From contig NZ_FXZH01000005.1 of assembly GCF_900169365.1 (NCBI RefSeq), positions 177,196-241,195 of the forward strand: a stretch of DNA of 64,000 bases. Direction: 5' to 3'. The position numbers were made by a program, and so were the translations under genes. This DNA is from Brevibacterium sp. 239c (GTDB lineage: Bacteria; Actinomycetota; Actinomycetes; Actinomycetales; Brevibacteriaceae). Under the pieces are notes generated by a model. The model was not told the DNA's origin. It was given only the letters and a program-made list of their open reading frames with translations, and ran no database searches. Shown here in pieces: positions 1-8,700 of this stretch; positions within the stretch are counted from its first letter, which is position 1; every line of letters starts with the position of its first letter.

Positions 1-213
1 TCGACGACGGGCCGTGTCTGCCTGTTACCTGCTTGAGAACTCACACGTCCATTGTCTCATGAGAGCAAATGTCTTGGAGTGTGTGTGCCGCCACGCCCGA
101 TAAGAGGCTGTCACCGGCGATTGAGGGCTGGGTGGATACCCGCGGTTCGCGGTCATGCAGATGCCCGCGATTGACGGCTATCCAATTGCAGGTGCGAGGC
201 GGATCAGTGTGGA
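1..213. other. Non-coding stretch downstream of cdsA
   Basis: I see no convincing gene here. It holds a perfect 5-bp hairpin (CCGCG-GTT-CGCGG, 140-152) and a near-perfect direct repeat GCGATTGA(G/C)GGCT at 118-130 and 169-181. The hairpin has no T-run on either side, so I do not call it a terminator. It lies just past the end of the minus-strand pyrH-frr-cdsA run. Confidence 0.5.
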
Positions 214-1242
214 TCAGAGGTAGCCGGGCAGGACCGTGAACATCACGAGGGCCACCGGTGCGGTGGGCAGGATCGAATCGAGTCGGTCCATGACGCCGCC
301 GTGCCCGGGCAGCAGAGTCCCCATGTCTTTGAGGTCGAGGTCGCGTTTGATCATCGATTCGCTGAAGTCGCCGAGGGTGGCGAAGGCTGGGATGACGACA
401 CCTATGACCAGACCGGTCCAGAACGGAGCGTCGAAGAGAGTCAGAGCGAGGATGGTGGCGACCGCGGCGGCGAAGACCACCGAACCGATGTAACCTTCCC
501 AGGATTTCTTCGGGGAGATTCTCGGTGCGATCGGGTGTTTGCCCCAGAGGACGCCGAAGACGTAGCCGCCGGTGTCAGAGGCGACCACGCTGGCCAAGAA
601 CAGGATGACGTAGAAGTTGCCGTCGGGTTGGGTCAGCAGGTACACGACGAAGCAGGCCATGAGGCCCACGTAGGTCAGTGCGAACAGGGACAGCGAAACG
701 TCTTTGACCGCGTTCTTACGGCGCTCGACCATGGTGAAGAGCATGACGGCGCCGGCACTGGCGGCGAAGGTCACCCACAGGGCCTCGCGTCCACCGACGA
801 ACGTCGCCACCACCATGCATGCCGCCGACACCATCGTCGGTATCCGCGATACGAGTGACCCCGACCGGGACAGCGCATTGGCCAGCTCCCACATTGCGGC
901 CACGATGGCGATGAGGATGATGAAGAGGAAGGAGATCGGGAAGAAGATGAGGGACGCCAGGACAATGCCGCCGATGAGCAGCCCGATGCCGATCGCAGCC
1001 GGCAGATTTCGTCCGGCCTTGCCGTAGTCCTTCTCCGCCACCTCAGGGACATCCTGCCCAGACTCAGCGGCAGGGTTCGTCGCCGGGTCTTCCGGCGAAT
1101 AGTCCTTATCGGAGTTGCGCAGGTCTCTGCGCCTGGGGAATGGGGTCTCAGGCCCCGCTGCATGCGGAACCGGATCCGGATCCGGCCCCCCGAGGGGAGC
1201 CGGATCGGATGCTGGAGTGCCTGGCCCGGTCAACGAAATCAT
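214..1242 (-). CDS. cdsA: Phosphatidate cytidylyltransferase (CDP-diacylglycerol synthase)
   Basis: This membrane enzyme makes CDP-diacylglycerol from phosphatidate and CTP, the branch point of phospholipid synthesis. The 342-residue protein has a Pro/Asp-rich, probably disordered N-terminus of about 80 residues, then about eight hydrophobic segments. The family signature is near the C-terminus: a KRDxxxKD run, then PGHGG and DRxD (about residues 295-320). At 342 residues it is longer than the usual 270-300, and the excess is the N-terminal tail. Its start overlaps the frr stop by one base (TGATG), so the two are probably co-translated in the order pyrH-frr-cdsA. Confidence 0.95.
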   Translation of the reverse strand: MISLTGPGTPASDPAPLGGPDPDPVPHAAGPETPFPRRRDLRNSDKDYSPEDPATNPAAESGQDVPEVAEKDYGKAGRNLPAAIGIGLLIGGIVLASLIFFPISFLFIILIAIVAAMWELANALSRSGSLVSRIPTMVSAACMVVATFVGGREALWVTFAASAGAVMLFTMVERRKNAVKDVSLSLFALTYVGLMACFVVYLLTQPDGNFYVILFLASVVASDTGGYVFGVLWGKHPIAPRISPKKSWEGYIGSVVFAAAVATILALTLFDAPFWTGLVIGVVIPAFATLGDFSESMIKRDLDLKDMGTLLPGHGGVMDRLDSILPTAPVALVMFTVLPGYL

Positions 1243-1799
1243 CAGACCTCGAGGAGCTCAGCTTCCTTCTTGGACAGCAGTTTGTCGACATTGTCGACCT
1301 TGCCCTTGGTCAGGTCATCGAGTTCGGAGATTCCGCGTGCGACTTCGTCTTCACCGGCGTCGCCGTCCTTCTTGATGCGCTCAAGGGTTTCCTTGGCATG
1401 ACGACGGATGTTGCGGATCGACACCTTGCCGTCTTCAGCCTTGCTCTTGACGATCTTCACATATTCCTTGCGGCGTTCCTCGGTGAGTTCCGGGAGCACG
1501 ACGCGGATGACGTTGCCGTCGTTGGCTGGGTTGGCGCCGATGTCCGAGTTGCGCAGCGCGGTCTCGATGTCGCCGAGTGCTCCACGATCGTAAGGAGTCA
1601 CCAAGATGGTGCGAGCTTCTGGGGTCTGGAATGAGGCCAGCTGCTGCAGAGGGGTCGGTGCACCGTAGTAATCGATCTCGATGGCGGCGAACAGTGCGGG
1701 ATTGGCGCGGCCGGTGCGGATGGACGAGAAGTCCTCCTGCGTGAATTCCACGGCTTTGTCCATCTTTTCCCTGGCCTCGGCCAGTGTTTCTTCAATCAC
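1242..1799 (-). CDS. frr: Ribosome recycling factor
   Basis: RRF splits post-termination ribosomes together with EF-G in the cytoplasm. The 185-residue length is standard. It opens with the family's N-terminal helix ([17 protein letters not shown]) followed by the conserved [10 protein letters not shown] motif near residue 30, which leads into the hinge to the small domain. It lies between pyrH upstream and cdsA downstream in the usual actinobacterial order and shares one base with the cdsA start. Nothing looks truncated. Confidence 0.97.
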   Translation of the reverse strand: MIEETLAEAREKMDKAVEFTQEDFSSIRTGRANPALFAAIEIDYYGAPTPLQQLASFQTPEARTILVTPYDRGALGDIETALRNSDIGANPANDGNVIRVVLPELTEERRKEYVKIVKSKAEDGKVSIRNIRRHAKETLERIKKDGDAGEDEVARGISELDDLTKGKVDNVDKLLSKKEAELLEV

Positions 1800-1947
1800 G
1801 ACTCACTCTTTCCGTCGATAGGAGCTTTGGGTTCATTCTATGGGTCATAGCTGTCGAATGCCGCACTCGTTTGGTCCAGGGAGAGTTCTGGACCTCGTCT
1901 GAGACATTTCGAGGCGTTGTAGGCCCGGGGCCGATGCGCCCTGGAGA

Positions 1948-2700
1948 CTATTTGACTACGGTGCCGATCTTGTCGCCGACGATGGCCTTGCGCAGATTGC
2001 CTTCGCCTTCCATCCCGAAGACGTGCATCGGAAGTTTGTTGTCCATGCACAGGGAGAATGCGGTTGCGTCGACGACTTTGAGGCCCTTCTGCAGCGCCTC
2101 CTGATAGGTGATCTCACGGATCTTTTCTGCAGTGGGGTCGATGTTCGGGTCGGCGGTGTAGACGCCGTCGACTCCGTTTTTGGCGATGAGGACTTCGTCG
2201 GCGTGGATTTCCAGCGCCCGCTGAGCGGCGACGGTATCGGTGGAGAAGTAGGGCAGTCCGGCTCCCGCGCCGAAGATGACGACCCTGTTCTTCTCCATGT
2301 GGCGCATGGCCCTGCGCGGAATGTAGGACTCGGCGACCTGCGACATGGGGATTGCTGTCTGCACCCGGGTGTCGACGCCGGTCTGTTCGAGGAAGTCCTG
2401 CAGCGCAAGGCAGTTCATGACTGTTCCGAGCATGCCCATGTAGTCGGCGCGTGTGCGGTCCATGCCGCGCTGTGACAGCTCTGCTCCACGGAAGAAGTTT
2501 CCGCCTCCGACGACGATGCTGACTTCCACCTCTTCGACGGTAGGGGCTACTTCTCTGGCTACAGCGGCGACGACATCGGGATCGACTCCGATTTTGCCTC
2601 CGCCGAAGACCTCACCCGAGAGTTTGAGGAGCACGCGGCGGCGGTGTGTGCGGACTGGTCTGCTGGCGTAGCTGGATTCGTGAACCGGGGTGGATGTCAT
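1948..2700 (-). CDS. pyrH: UMP kinase
   Basis: PyrH phosphorylates UMP to UDP for pyrimidine nucleotide synthesis and is a cytoplasmic hexamer of the amino-acid kinase fold. The 250-residue protein has the phosphate-binding [12 protein letters not shown] motif (about residues 25-36), the GGGNFFRG loop (about 64-71) and a conserved C-terminal substrate region with DATA and MDN. About 20 extra N-terminal residues precede the core, as in other actinobacterial versions. It starts a run with frr and cdsA and is separated from the upstream tsf by a strong terminator at 2767-2796. Confidence 0.96.
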   Translation of the reverse strand: MTSTPVHESSYASRPVRTHRRRVLLKLSGEVFGGGKIGVDPDVVAAVAREVAPTVEEVEVSIVVGGGNFFRGAELSQRGMDRTRADYMGMLGTVMNCLALQDFLEQTGVDTRVQTAIPMSQVAESYIPRRAMRHMEKNRVVIFGAGAGLPYFSTDTVAAQRALEIHADEVLIAKNGVDGVYTADPNIDPTAEKIREITYQEALQKGLKVVDATAFSLCMDNKLPMHVFGMEGEGNLRKAIVGDKIGTVVK

Positions 2701-2766
2701 TTAGAGTCCTTCTTCCGTCTGGGCAGGTTGGAGCCCGGATGTGTCGTCGGTGCCAGTGTAGCGAAA

Positions 2767-2796
2767 ACGGGGCCGGACCGAATGGTCCGACCCCGT
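2767..2796 (-). terminator. Rho-independent terminator after tsf
   Basis: A 13-bp stem (one G-U pair on the transcribed strand) closes a 4-base loop. On the minus strand the stem ends in CCCCGT and runs into TTTT. It lies between the end of tsf (2877) and the start of pyrH (2700), so it should end the rpsB-tsf transcript. Confidence 0.85.
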
Positions 2797-2876
2797 CAGC
2801 CGCTTATGAGTTCACTCTCAAGCGAGACGACTGCTGTGCAGGTCGGTTTGCGACCCGCTCAGCGGTCAATGATGTT

Positions 2877-3704
2877 TCAGGCTCCGACGCGGAAGCGCAG
2901 GAATCCGGTGGCCTTGACGCCGGCAGCTTCGAGGACCTTGCTCACGGACTGCTTGGGATCCTTGGCGAATCCCTGGTCGAGCAGGCAGTTTTCCTTGAAG
3001 AAGCCGTTGACGCGGCCTTCGATGATCTTGGGCAGAGCCTTCTCAGGCTTGCCTTCGTTCTTCGCGGTGTCTTCAGCGATGCGACGTTCGTTCTCCACGA
3101 GGTCGGCTGGGACCTCTTCGCGGGAGAAGTACTTCGGGCTCATAGCTGCAATGTGCACGGCGACGTCGTGTGCGACAGTGGCGTCATCACCTTCGTATGC
3201 CAGCAGGACGCCCACCTGAGGTGGCAGGTCCTTGTTCGTGCGGTGCAGGTAGGACTCGACGCTTGCGCCTTCGAGACGTCCAACGCGACGAAGGGCAACC
3301 TTCTCACCCAGAGTCGCACCGCTTTCAGTGATGAACTCCGAGACGGGCTTGCCGTCCTTCGTGGACTCGAGAACAGCTTCGGCCGAATCGGCGTTGCTGG
3401 ACACGGCCAGAGACAGAACTTCATCAGCGAGTGCAACGAAGGGATCGGACTTCGCAACGAAGTCGGTCTCCGAGTTGAGCTCGATCATCGTTCCGACGCC
3501 GCCCTCGACGTGGGTAGCCACGAGACCGTCAGAGGTGGAGCGACCTTCACGCTTGGTGGCGCCCTTGAGACCCTTCACACGGAGGACCTCGATGGCTTTC
3601 GCCTGATCGCCGTCAGCTTCGTCAAGAGCCTTCTTGACGTCCATCATTCCGGCGCCGGTCTTCTCGCGCAATGCCTTGATATCAGCGGCAGTGTAGTTTG
3701 CCAT
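2877..3704 (-). CDS. tsf: Translation elongation factor Ts
   Basis: EF-Ts is the nucleotide-exchange factor that recycles EF-Tu from GDP to GTP. The protein starts with the family UBA-like segment (DIKALREKTGAGMMDVKKAL) and has the hallmark TDFVAKSD motif around residue 80 that contacts EF-Tu. The 275-residue length is normal for actinobacteria. It follows rpsB on the same strand after a 33-base gap, the classic rpsB-tsf pair, and a terminator follows at 2767-2796. The upstream GAGAAAG run is a plausible ribosome-binding site. Confidence 0.97.
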   Translation of the reverse strand: MANYTAADIKALREKTGAGMMDVKKALDEADGDQAKAIEVLRVKGLKGATKREGRSTSDGLVATHVEGGVGTMIELNSETDFVAKSDPFVALADEVLSLAVSSNADSAEAVLESTKDGKPVSEFITESGATLGEKVALRRVGRLEGASVESYLHRTNKDLPPQVGVLLAYEGDDATVAHDVAVHIAAMSPKYFSREEVPADLVENERRIAEDTAKNEGKPEKALPKIIEGRVNGFFKENCLLDQGFAKDPKQSVSKVLEAAGVKATGFLRFRVGA

Positions 3705-3737
3705 TCTTTCTCCTCAGGATGGTGGAGTTATGGAAAA

Positions 3738-4703
3738 TCAGGACTCTTTGGACTCGGTGGAGTCTGCAGCTGCTTCTGCGGCGGGTGCTTCGGTTGCCTC
3801 GTCAGCAGCTTCGGCAGCAGCCTCAACTGGCGGCTCGTCGGTTGCTTCTTCAGCGGCAGCAGCGGCATCGGCGGCTGGCTTCTCGGCAGCGTCTGCAGCC
3901 GGAGCGGCAGCTTCCTCAGAAGCAGGAGCGTTGCCCTCGAGCAGTTCGCGTTCCCACTCTGGCATCGGTTCGACGGCGGAGACGTTCTTCTCTCCGCTGT
4001 TGTCGTCCGAGGAGTGGCGGGCGATGAGGCCCTCTGCCACTGCGTCGGCGATCACGCGGGTCAGCAGGGACACCGAGCGGATGGCGTCGTCGTTGCCCGG
4101 GATCGGGTAGTTGACGTCGTCAGGGTCGCAGTTGGTGTCGAGGATCGCGATGACCGGGATTCCGAGCTTGCGAGCTTCGTCGACGGCGAGGTGTTCCTTC
4201 TTGGTATCAACGATCCAGACAGCCGAAGGGGTCCGCTGCATGTCGCGGATACCGCCGAGGGTCTTCTCCAGCTTGTCCTTCTCGCGACGGAGAATGAGCA
4301 GTTCCTTCTTGGTGTGCGAGGAACCTGCAACATCGTCGAAGTCGATCTCTTCGAGTTCCTTCAGGCGGCGCAGGCGCAGCGAGATGGTCTGGAAGTTGGT
4401 GAGCATACCGCCGAGCCAGCGCTGGTTGACGTAGGGCTGTCCCACGCGCTTGGCCTGTTCGGCGATCGATTCCTGGGCCTGCTTCTTGGTGCCGACGAAC
4501 AGGATCGAGCCACCGTGGGTCACGGTTTCCTTGACGAACTCGAATGCAGAGTCGATGTAGCCCAGCGACTTCTGCAGGTCGATGATGTAGATGCCGTTGC
4601 GCTCGGTGAAGATGAAACGCTTCATCTTCGGGTTCCAACGGCGGGTCTGGTGTCCAAAGTGAACGCCGCTGTCGAGCAGCTGGCGGATGGTGACGACGGC
4701 CAT
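3738..4703 (-). CDS. rpsB: 30S ribosomal protein S2
   Basis: S2 binds the head-body junction of the small subunit. Residues 1 to about 235 match the family, including the opening [24 protein letters not shown] and the conserved WLGGMLTN and TNCDPD motifs. The C-terminus from about residue 245 is a long Ala/Glu/Pro-rich tail that brings the protein to 321 residues against the usual 230-280. The start has a strong GGGAGG ribosome-binding site. It leads the rpsB-tsf transcription unit. Confidence 0.97.
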   Translation of the reverse strand: MAVVTIRQLLDSGVHFGHQTRRWNPKMKRFIFTERNGIYIIDLQKSLGYIDSAFEFVKETVTHGGSILFVGTKKQAQESIAEQAKRVGQPYVNQRWLGGMLTNFQTISLRLRRLKELEEIDFDDVAGSSHTKKELLILRREKDKLEKTLGGIRDMQRTPSAVWIVDTKKEHLAVDEARKLGIPVIAILDTNCDPDDVNYPIPGNDDAIRSVSLLTRVIADAVAEGLIARHSSDDNSGEKNVSAVEPMPEWERELLEGNAPASEEAAAPAADAAEKPAADAAAAAEEATDEPPVEAAAEAADEATEAPAAEAAADSTESKES

Positions 4704-5289
4704 ACCGACGTCCTCCCTTCTCTTGCGCCCGGAGGCGCTTTTACGTCATTATCGAACGACAGCATTGTGCTGGCGGAACAATGACATTTTCGGTTAATTC
4801 CTGGTATTCGGTTCATCCGCCCCACAAATTCGCCCTTGCAGGCTATTTGCACCATGGGATGGAGAAGAAATCGAATACGCGTAGTCAGAAGACACGCTTC
4901 TGCTGAGGCCAGTCTATCCCTGTTGCCCAAGGCTTTTCCAATCGATCAGGCACCTGCCGAATGGGCTGCATCACAGTCTGCGCGGCTTTCAGACTGCTCG
5001 GTGTGCTCACCCAGTGCACGCCCCCAAGTAGCCAGTCAGTCGACCCATGTCCGGCGCCGTGTGGATATCTTTGTCCCGCATCGCCTGATCAGAGCCGCAG
5101 CTTCGAGGTTCCAATCAGATTCGCAATCTCCACAACTCGCTGGTCAGGCACTCCTCTCGACCACTCATGGGCAGTCTCCTGTGGATCGCCGCGCCACTCG
5201 TGTTCGTTTCGTCTGTGTACGACGGGGCTCTGTCCACAGTCGCTGCTCGCGCGCCTGACATCTGGAGGCGACCGGGCTTCCATTGGCTC
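4704..5289. other. Intergenic region with rpsB leader and peptidase upstream region
   Basis: The left part is the minus-strand leader of rpsB. I did not find a clear sigma-70-type promoter pair. The right part leads into the plus-strand M23/M15 peptidase gene, whose start is uncertain (5167, 5290 or 5422), so some of this stretch may be coding. There is no recognisable RNA gene. Several overlapping open frames on both strands show no family features. Confidence 0.4.
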
Positions 5290-6384
5290 ATGGACCTCAT
5301 CGTCGCTTCTTCGCACACCGCCCGTTCCATCTGGTCTCGAACGCTGCCGGCTGCCTTGTCTCTAACTCGGCTGGCGGTCTGGTCCAGGGCTCGCCTGGCA
5401 TCTCACAGGCTGAGTCGCATCATGACCGTGAGTCTGATTCCAGTGCTCCTCGCCCTCGCCGAGGTGGTGGCACCGTTTTCGGCGACCTCTGCCGAAGCTG
5501 CGGCCCAGGCACAGAGGACATGGGCCTCCCCGGTCCCGGCGATGGAGATTCTCGAAGCATTTGATCCGCCGACAGAGGCGTGGTTGAAGGGACACCGGGG
5601 CATCGATGTGCTCACGGTCAGTGGTGAACCGGTGCGGGCACCCGCCGCTGGCACCATTCGCTTCCGTGGCTCGGTGGCTGGCACCGCGACCATCAGCATC
5701 GAAACAGATTCCGGATATGTCATCTCGTTCCAACCGGCAGAGTCGGTTCTGAAAACGGGCGAGGCGTTCTCTGCCGGTGCTGAGATCGGAACAGTCGCTG
5801 AGGGTGGTCACTGCGATCAATCGTGTCTGCACGTCGGCGTCTGGAAGTCTGAGGGAGTGAAGAAGTACATCGACCCGGCAGGCTTCTTCGGACAAGAGGA
5901 GTCGATCCTCTTGCCACTGTCGCGCAAGCCCGAAAAGGAACATACCGGCGACTCCACGACCTCTGGAGCGGGTGCGTGGGGTGGACATCGCAATGGTCGG
6001 ATACCTGCCGCGGCGATGTGTTCGTTGATGTCGGCGCCGGGACAGATGCTGCGCTGTGATGCTCAGACGGCGTTCGACCGGATGTCTCACGCCTATGCAG
6101 CCAGGTTCTCGACTCCGATCTCGGTGACTGATGCCTATCGTGACTACGACACTCAGGTCATTTTGAAACGACGGAAGGGTCGGATGGCTGCGACTCCCGG
6201 AACTTCGAACCACGGTTGGGCGCTGGCAATGGACCTAGGCGGCGGAATCAATTCGTTCGGCAGCGCTGAGCACCAGTGGATGCGTGCCAACGCACCGAAG
6301 TTCGGATGGATCCATCCGAGCTGGGCTCGTCAGTCGGGTTCACTGCCTGAACCGTGGCATTGGGAATTCTATGGTCACGAATAA
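5290..6384 (+). CDS. Secreted M23 (LytM) + M15 (VanY-like) peptidase fusion
   Basis: This is a predicted exported cell-wall hydrolase with two peptidase modules. An Arg-rich stretch and a hydrophobic core ending at SATSAEA form a likely signal peptide. The first module is LytM-like, with the GHRGID zinc-binding motif and, downstream, GGHC...CLHVGVW, the form common in short actinobacterial M23 proteins. The second is a D-Ala-D-Ala carboxypeptidase-like M15 domain with SNHGWALAMDL (His, Asp ligands) and a C-terminal EPWHWEF (third ligand). The start is unclear: ATG codons at 5167, 5290 and 5422 are all in frame and none has a good ribosome-binding site. I chose 5290 because it keeps basic residues before the hydrophobic core. 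Confidence 0.8.
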   Translation: MDLIVASSHTARSIWSRTLPAALSLTRLAVWSRARLASHRLSRIMTVSLIPVLLALAEVVAPFSATSAEAAAQAQRTWASPVPAMEILEAFDPPTEAWLKGHRGIDVLTVSGEPVRAPAAGTIRFRGSVAGTATISIETDSGYVISFQPAESVLKTGEAFSAGAEIGTVAEGGHCDQSCLHVGVWKSEGVKKYIDPAGFFGQEESILLPLSRKPEKEHTGDSTTSGAGAWGGHRNGRIPAAAMCSLMSAPGQMLRCDAQTAFDRMSHAYAARFSTPISVTDAYRDYDTQVILKRRKGRMAATPGTSNHGWALAMDLGGGINSFGSAEHQWMRANAPKFGWIHPSWARQSGSLPEPWHWEFYGHE

Positions 6385-6526
6385 ACTTAAAGTTGCGTCC
6401 CTGGAGTCCGTTGGGCGACCGAATGCTCCAGAACGAAGAACGCGACGCGCTTCTCATCAAGCAGTCTATTCCAATCTCTACTTTAAGTTGCTAATCTCTA
6501 CTTCAAATAGACGATTTGGAGTGTTG
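6384..6526 (+). promoter_or_regulatory. AT-rich left edge of the recombinase cassette with repeats
   Basis: This short gap holds a 10-bp inverted repeat (AACTTAAAGT at 6384-6393, ACTTTAAGTT at 6480-6489) and a 20-nt tandem repeat whose units both begin AATCTCTACTT (6473 and 6493). The region is far more AT-rich than the flanks. It may be a promoter/operator for the recombinase operon, or an attachment or arm site for the recombinase. The sequence alone does not separate these. Confidence 0.45.
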
Positions 6527-7645
6527 ATGATGGATGTTCCTGGATCAGCCCAGTTGGTCCTCGTACCCGGTGTTCGCCACCTTAACGAACCAGAAGCTGT
6601 GTTCAACGCAATGGTGGCTGGGTGGCAGCGACAACTACGATCCCGATCCTTAAGTAACCAAACCGTGGACAGTCGAATCTCGTTGATCCGCCGCTTCAAC
6701 GAGTTCGCAGGATCCCACCCCTGGTCCTGGACCCCCGGCGATATGGAAGACTTCACGCTGTCGTTGATGTCGGGTTCTAAGAAGGCTGCGCCATCAACGA
6801 TCCGTGGCTATCACTTTGTGATTCGTATGTTTTGCGACTATCTTCTCGACGGCCGCTACGGGTGGATTGAAGAGTGCCAGAAACGATTCGATCAGATCCC
6901 GTCGCAGGTTTGTCATGACTACAACACAGTCGCTCACACCACCGACTACGAGGGACGCCCGGGCCGCCGCCCATTTACTTACGACGAGATCCAGCACCTC
7001 TTCGACTTCCTCGATACCCGAGTCGAGCGTGTCAAAGCCTCGGGCCGTAAAGGCGCGTGGGCGGCGCTGCGCGACTCCCAAATCGTAAAAACGATCTATG
7101 CCTATGGACTACGCCGTCGCGAGGCCTGCATGCTTGACATTGCTGATCTGCGACCCAGTCCTGATATGCCTCAATGGGGAACGTACGGAGCAGTCCACGT
7201 CCGTTACGGCAAAGCTGTCCGCGGAGGAGTTCCTCGACGACGCACAGTTCACACAGTCCCTGAGTTCGATTGGGTCGTGACTGGACTGACCCAGTGGGTC
7301 GAACAGGCACGACCCATGGTCCTCGGTACCGACGCTGAAAGAAGAGTTGAACTGTGGCCAACCGAACGCGGCGGACGCATTGACCCGAGAACCATGGACC
7401 TACGGTTCGCCTGGTTGCGGCGCGAAGCCGAGCTACCAGACGAACTGACGCTTCACTGCCTTCGACATTCTTACGTCACCCACCTCATCGAATTCGGTTA
7501 CCCCGAACGATTCGTCACCGAGCAAGTCGGCCACTCATATGCTTCGACTACTGCTATCTACACCTCAGTTTCAAACGACTTCAAGACCAAAACTTTGCAG
7601 GCTGCTCTCCGCCGGGTCTACAACAACGAAGAAGGGCAACAATGA
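6527..7645 (+). CDS. Tyrosine recombinase (phage-integrase family)
   Basis: The 372-residue protein has a SAM-like core-binding domain (about residues 20-120) and a catalytic domain with every expected residue. Arg I is in YGLRRREA, Lys is in RYGKAVRGG, the HxxR box is in LHCLRHSY, the second His is in QVGHSYAS, and the Tyr nucleophile is in TTAIYTSVS. It should therefore be active in strand exchange. I chose ATG 6527 because GGAG lies five bases upstream. A longer open frame from 6284 would overlap the peptidase gene. Its stop overlaps the next start (ATGA at 7642), so it is translationally coupled to the XRE regulator. GC is lower than in neighbouring genes. Confidence 0.9.
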   Translation: MMDVPGSAQLVLVPGVRHLNEPEAVFNAMVAGWQRQLRSRSLSNQTVDSRISLIRRFNEFAGSHPWSWTPGDMEDFTLSLMSGSKKAAPSTIRGYHFVIRMFCDYLLDGRYGWIEECQKRFDQIPSQVCHDYNTVAHTTDYEGRPGRRPFTYDEIQHLFDFLDTRVERVKASGRKGAWAALRDSQIVKTIYAYGLRRREACMLDIADLRPSPDMPQWGTYGAVHVRYGKAVRGGVPRRRTVHTVPEFDWVVTGLTQWVEQARPMVLGTDAERRVELWPTERGGRIDPRTMDLRFAWLRREAELPDELTLHCLRHSYVTHLIEFGYPERFVTEQVGHSYASTTAIYTSVSNDFKTKTLQAALRRVYNNEEGQQ

Positions 7646-7998
7646 ATACAGCAAGCAACAAATTCCCGACACCGGGCCGGCAGGTTTCTCTGCAGTGGAA
7701 TCTGCGTCAGGTCATGGCCTCTGCTGGCATGTTCAAGACCACAGACCTTGTCGAACCGCTTGCCGCACGAGGCGTCGATATCTCAAAGCAGATGATCTAC
7801 AAAGTCGTCACTGGCACCCCTCAACGCATCAATGTTGAGTTGCTCGCCGCGCTCTGCGACATCTTGGACTGCACACCCAACGACCTCCTCGAACTGAATT
7901 ATGACCAAAAGTCGGCGCCGCAGTCGCCCAGCGGTACTGCGGGCATCGGCGACCTCCGACCAGTTCGATCCACTGTCCGACGCCCGGATGGCCTATGA
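7642..7998 (+). CDS. XRE/Cro-type helix-turn-helix regulator
   Basis: This 118-residue protein carries one HTH domain (about residues 17-85). Visible features are the NLRQVMASAGMFKTTDLV opening, VDISKQMIYKVVTGTPQRI as the recognition part, and LAALCDILDCTPNDLLEL as the closing helix, a pattern seen in short actinobacterial Cro/CI-like proteins that accompany recombinases. The tail after residue 90 looks disordered. It starts inside the recombinase stop codon, so the two are coupled. It may repress the cassette or act as a recombination directionality factor, but neither role is shown by the sequence. Confidence 0.82.
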   Translation: MNTASNKFPTPGRQVSLQWNLRQVMASAGMFKTTDLVEPLAARGVDISKQMIYKVVTGTPQRINVELLAALCDILDCTPNDLLELNYDQKSAPQSPSGTAGIGDLRPVRSTVRRPDGL

Positions 7999-8073
7999 CT
8001 TGGCGCTATCGCTCTGTCAGGTAACTGCTAGCGCCCCTTGACCCACATTCCCCGTAACTGAAAGGCACAGGAA

Positions 8074-8700
8074 ATGCGCACAATCCACGTCGTCGCCCAT
8101 CCCGAAGCAACACACCACGTGGAAAACTTGGTCGGTGGGTGGCATGACTCCGAACTCACACTCGCCGGACACAAAGCCGCCGTCGCGATTGCTCAGGCGT
8201 TGCGGTCGAAACTTCCGGAAAATGCAACAGTCGACTTGTTCTCTTCGGACTTGAAACGCACGGCTCAGACTGCGGACCAAATATCCGCGATGCTAGGGGC
8301 GGAGTCAGTTCTGGATCGTAGGTTGCGTGAGAAATCGTATGGCGAAGGAGAAGGAAGGCCCCAATCATGGCTGGACAGTCGGTTCGTTCCGCCACCGCGC
8401 ACAGGTGATCGCCTGAACCATGACGAAGGCGTAGTGGGGGCGGAACCAAACCGTGTCTTCGCCCATCGTGTGTACGCCGCCATGGACGACATCTTGGCAA
8501 GCCCGACAGAACACCAAGTCATCGTGACGCATGGATACGCCCTCACGTTCGTTGTAGCCTCTTGGATCAAGATGCCACTCGAATCGCTGGGATACATCAA
8601 TCTCCGTGCGCCTTCCGGAAGCATCACCACTCTCAGGGAAGACGATTTCTTCCATAACCGACAGGTCGTCAGCTTGGGCGACACGTCTCACCTGACATGA
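8074..8700 (+). CDS. Histidine phosphatase family protein
   Basis: The 208-residue protein has the branch-1 histidine phosphatase (phosphoglycerate mutase-like) layout. The usual RHG box is replaced by VVAHPEATHH at residues 5-14. A second motif, FSSDLKRTAQTAD (about residues 55-67), supplies the phosphate-binding Arg, and the distal catalytic VTHGYALTF sits near residue 150. The first motif lacks the canonical Arg before His, so activity is not assured. It has no signal peptide. It is fourth-from-end in an otherwise recombinase-related operon, and its stop overlaps the next start (ATGA at 8697). The substrate is unknown. It may be cargo of the cassette or a functional part of it. Confidence 0.8.
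   Translation: MRTIHVVAHPEATHHVENLVGGWHDSELTLAGHKAAVAIAQALRSKLPENATVDLFSSDLKRTAQTADQISAMLGAESVLDRRLREKSYGEGEGRPQSWLDSRFVPPPRTGDRLNHDEGVVGAEPNRVFAHRVYAAMDDILASPTEHQVIVTHGYALTFVVASWIKMPLESLGYINLRAPSGSITTLREDDFFHNRQVVSLGDTSHLT

Noticed and set aside
2646..4784. 712-codon plus-strand frame opposite tsf and rpsB
   Set aside because: Antisense shadow of two well-conserved genes in GC-rich DNA; no family features.
5362..6213. 283-codon minus-strand frame opposite the peptidase gene
   Set aside because: Arg-rich antisense frame; the plus-strand product has recognisable metal-binding motifs.
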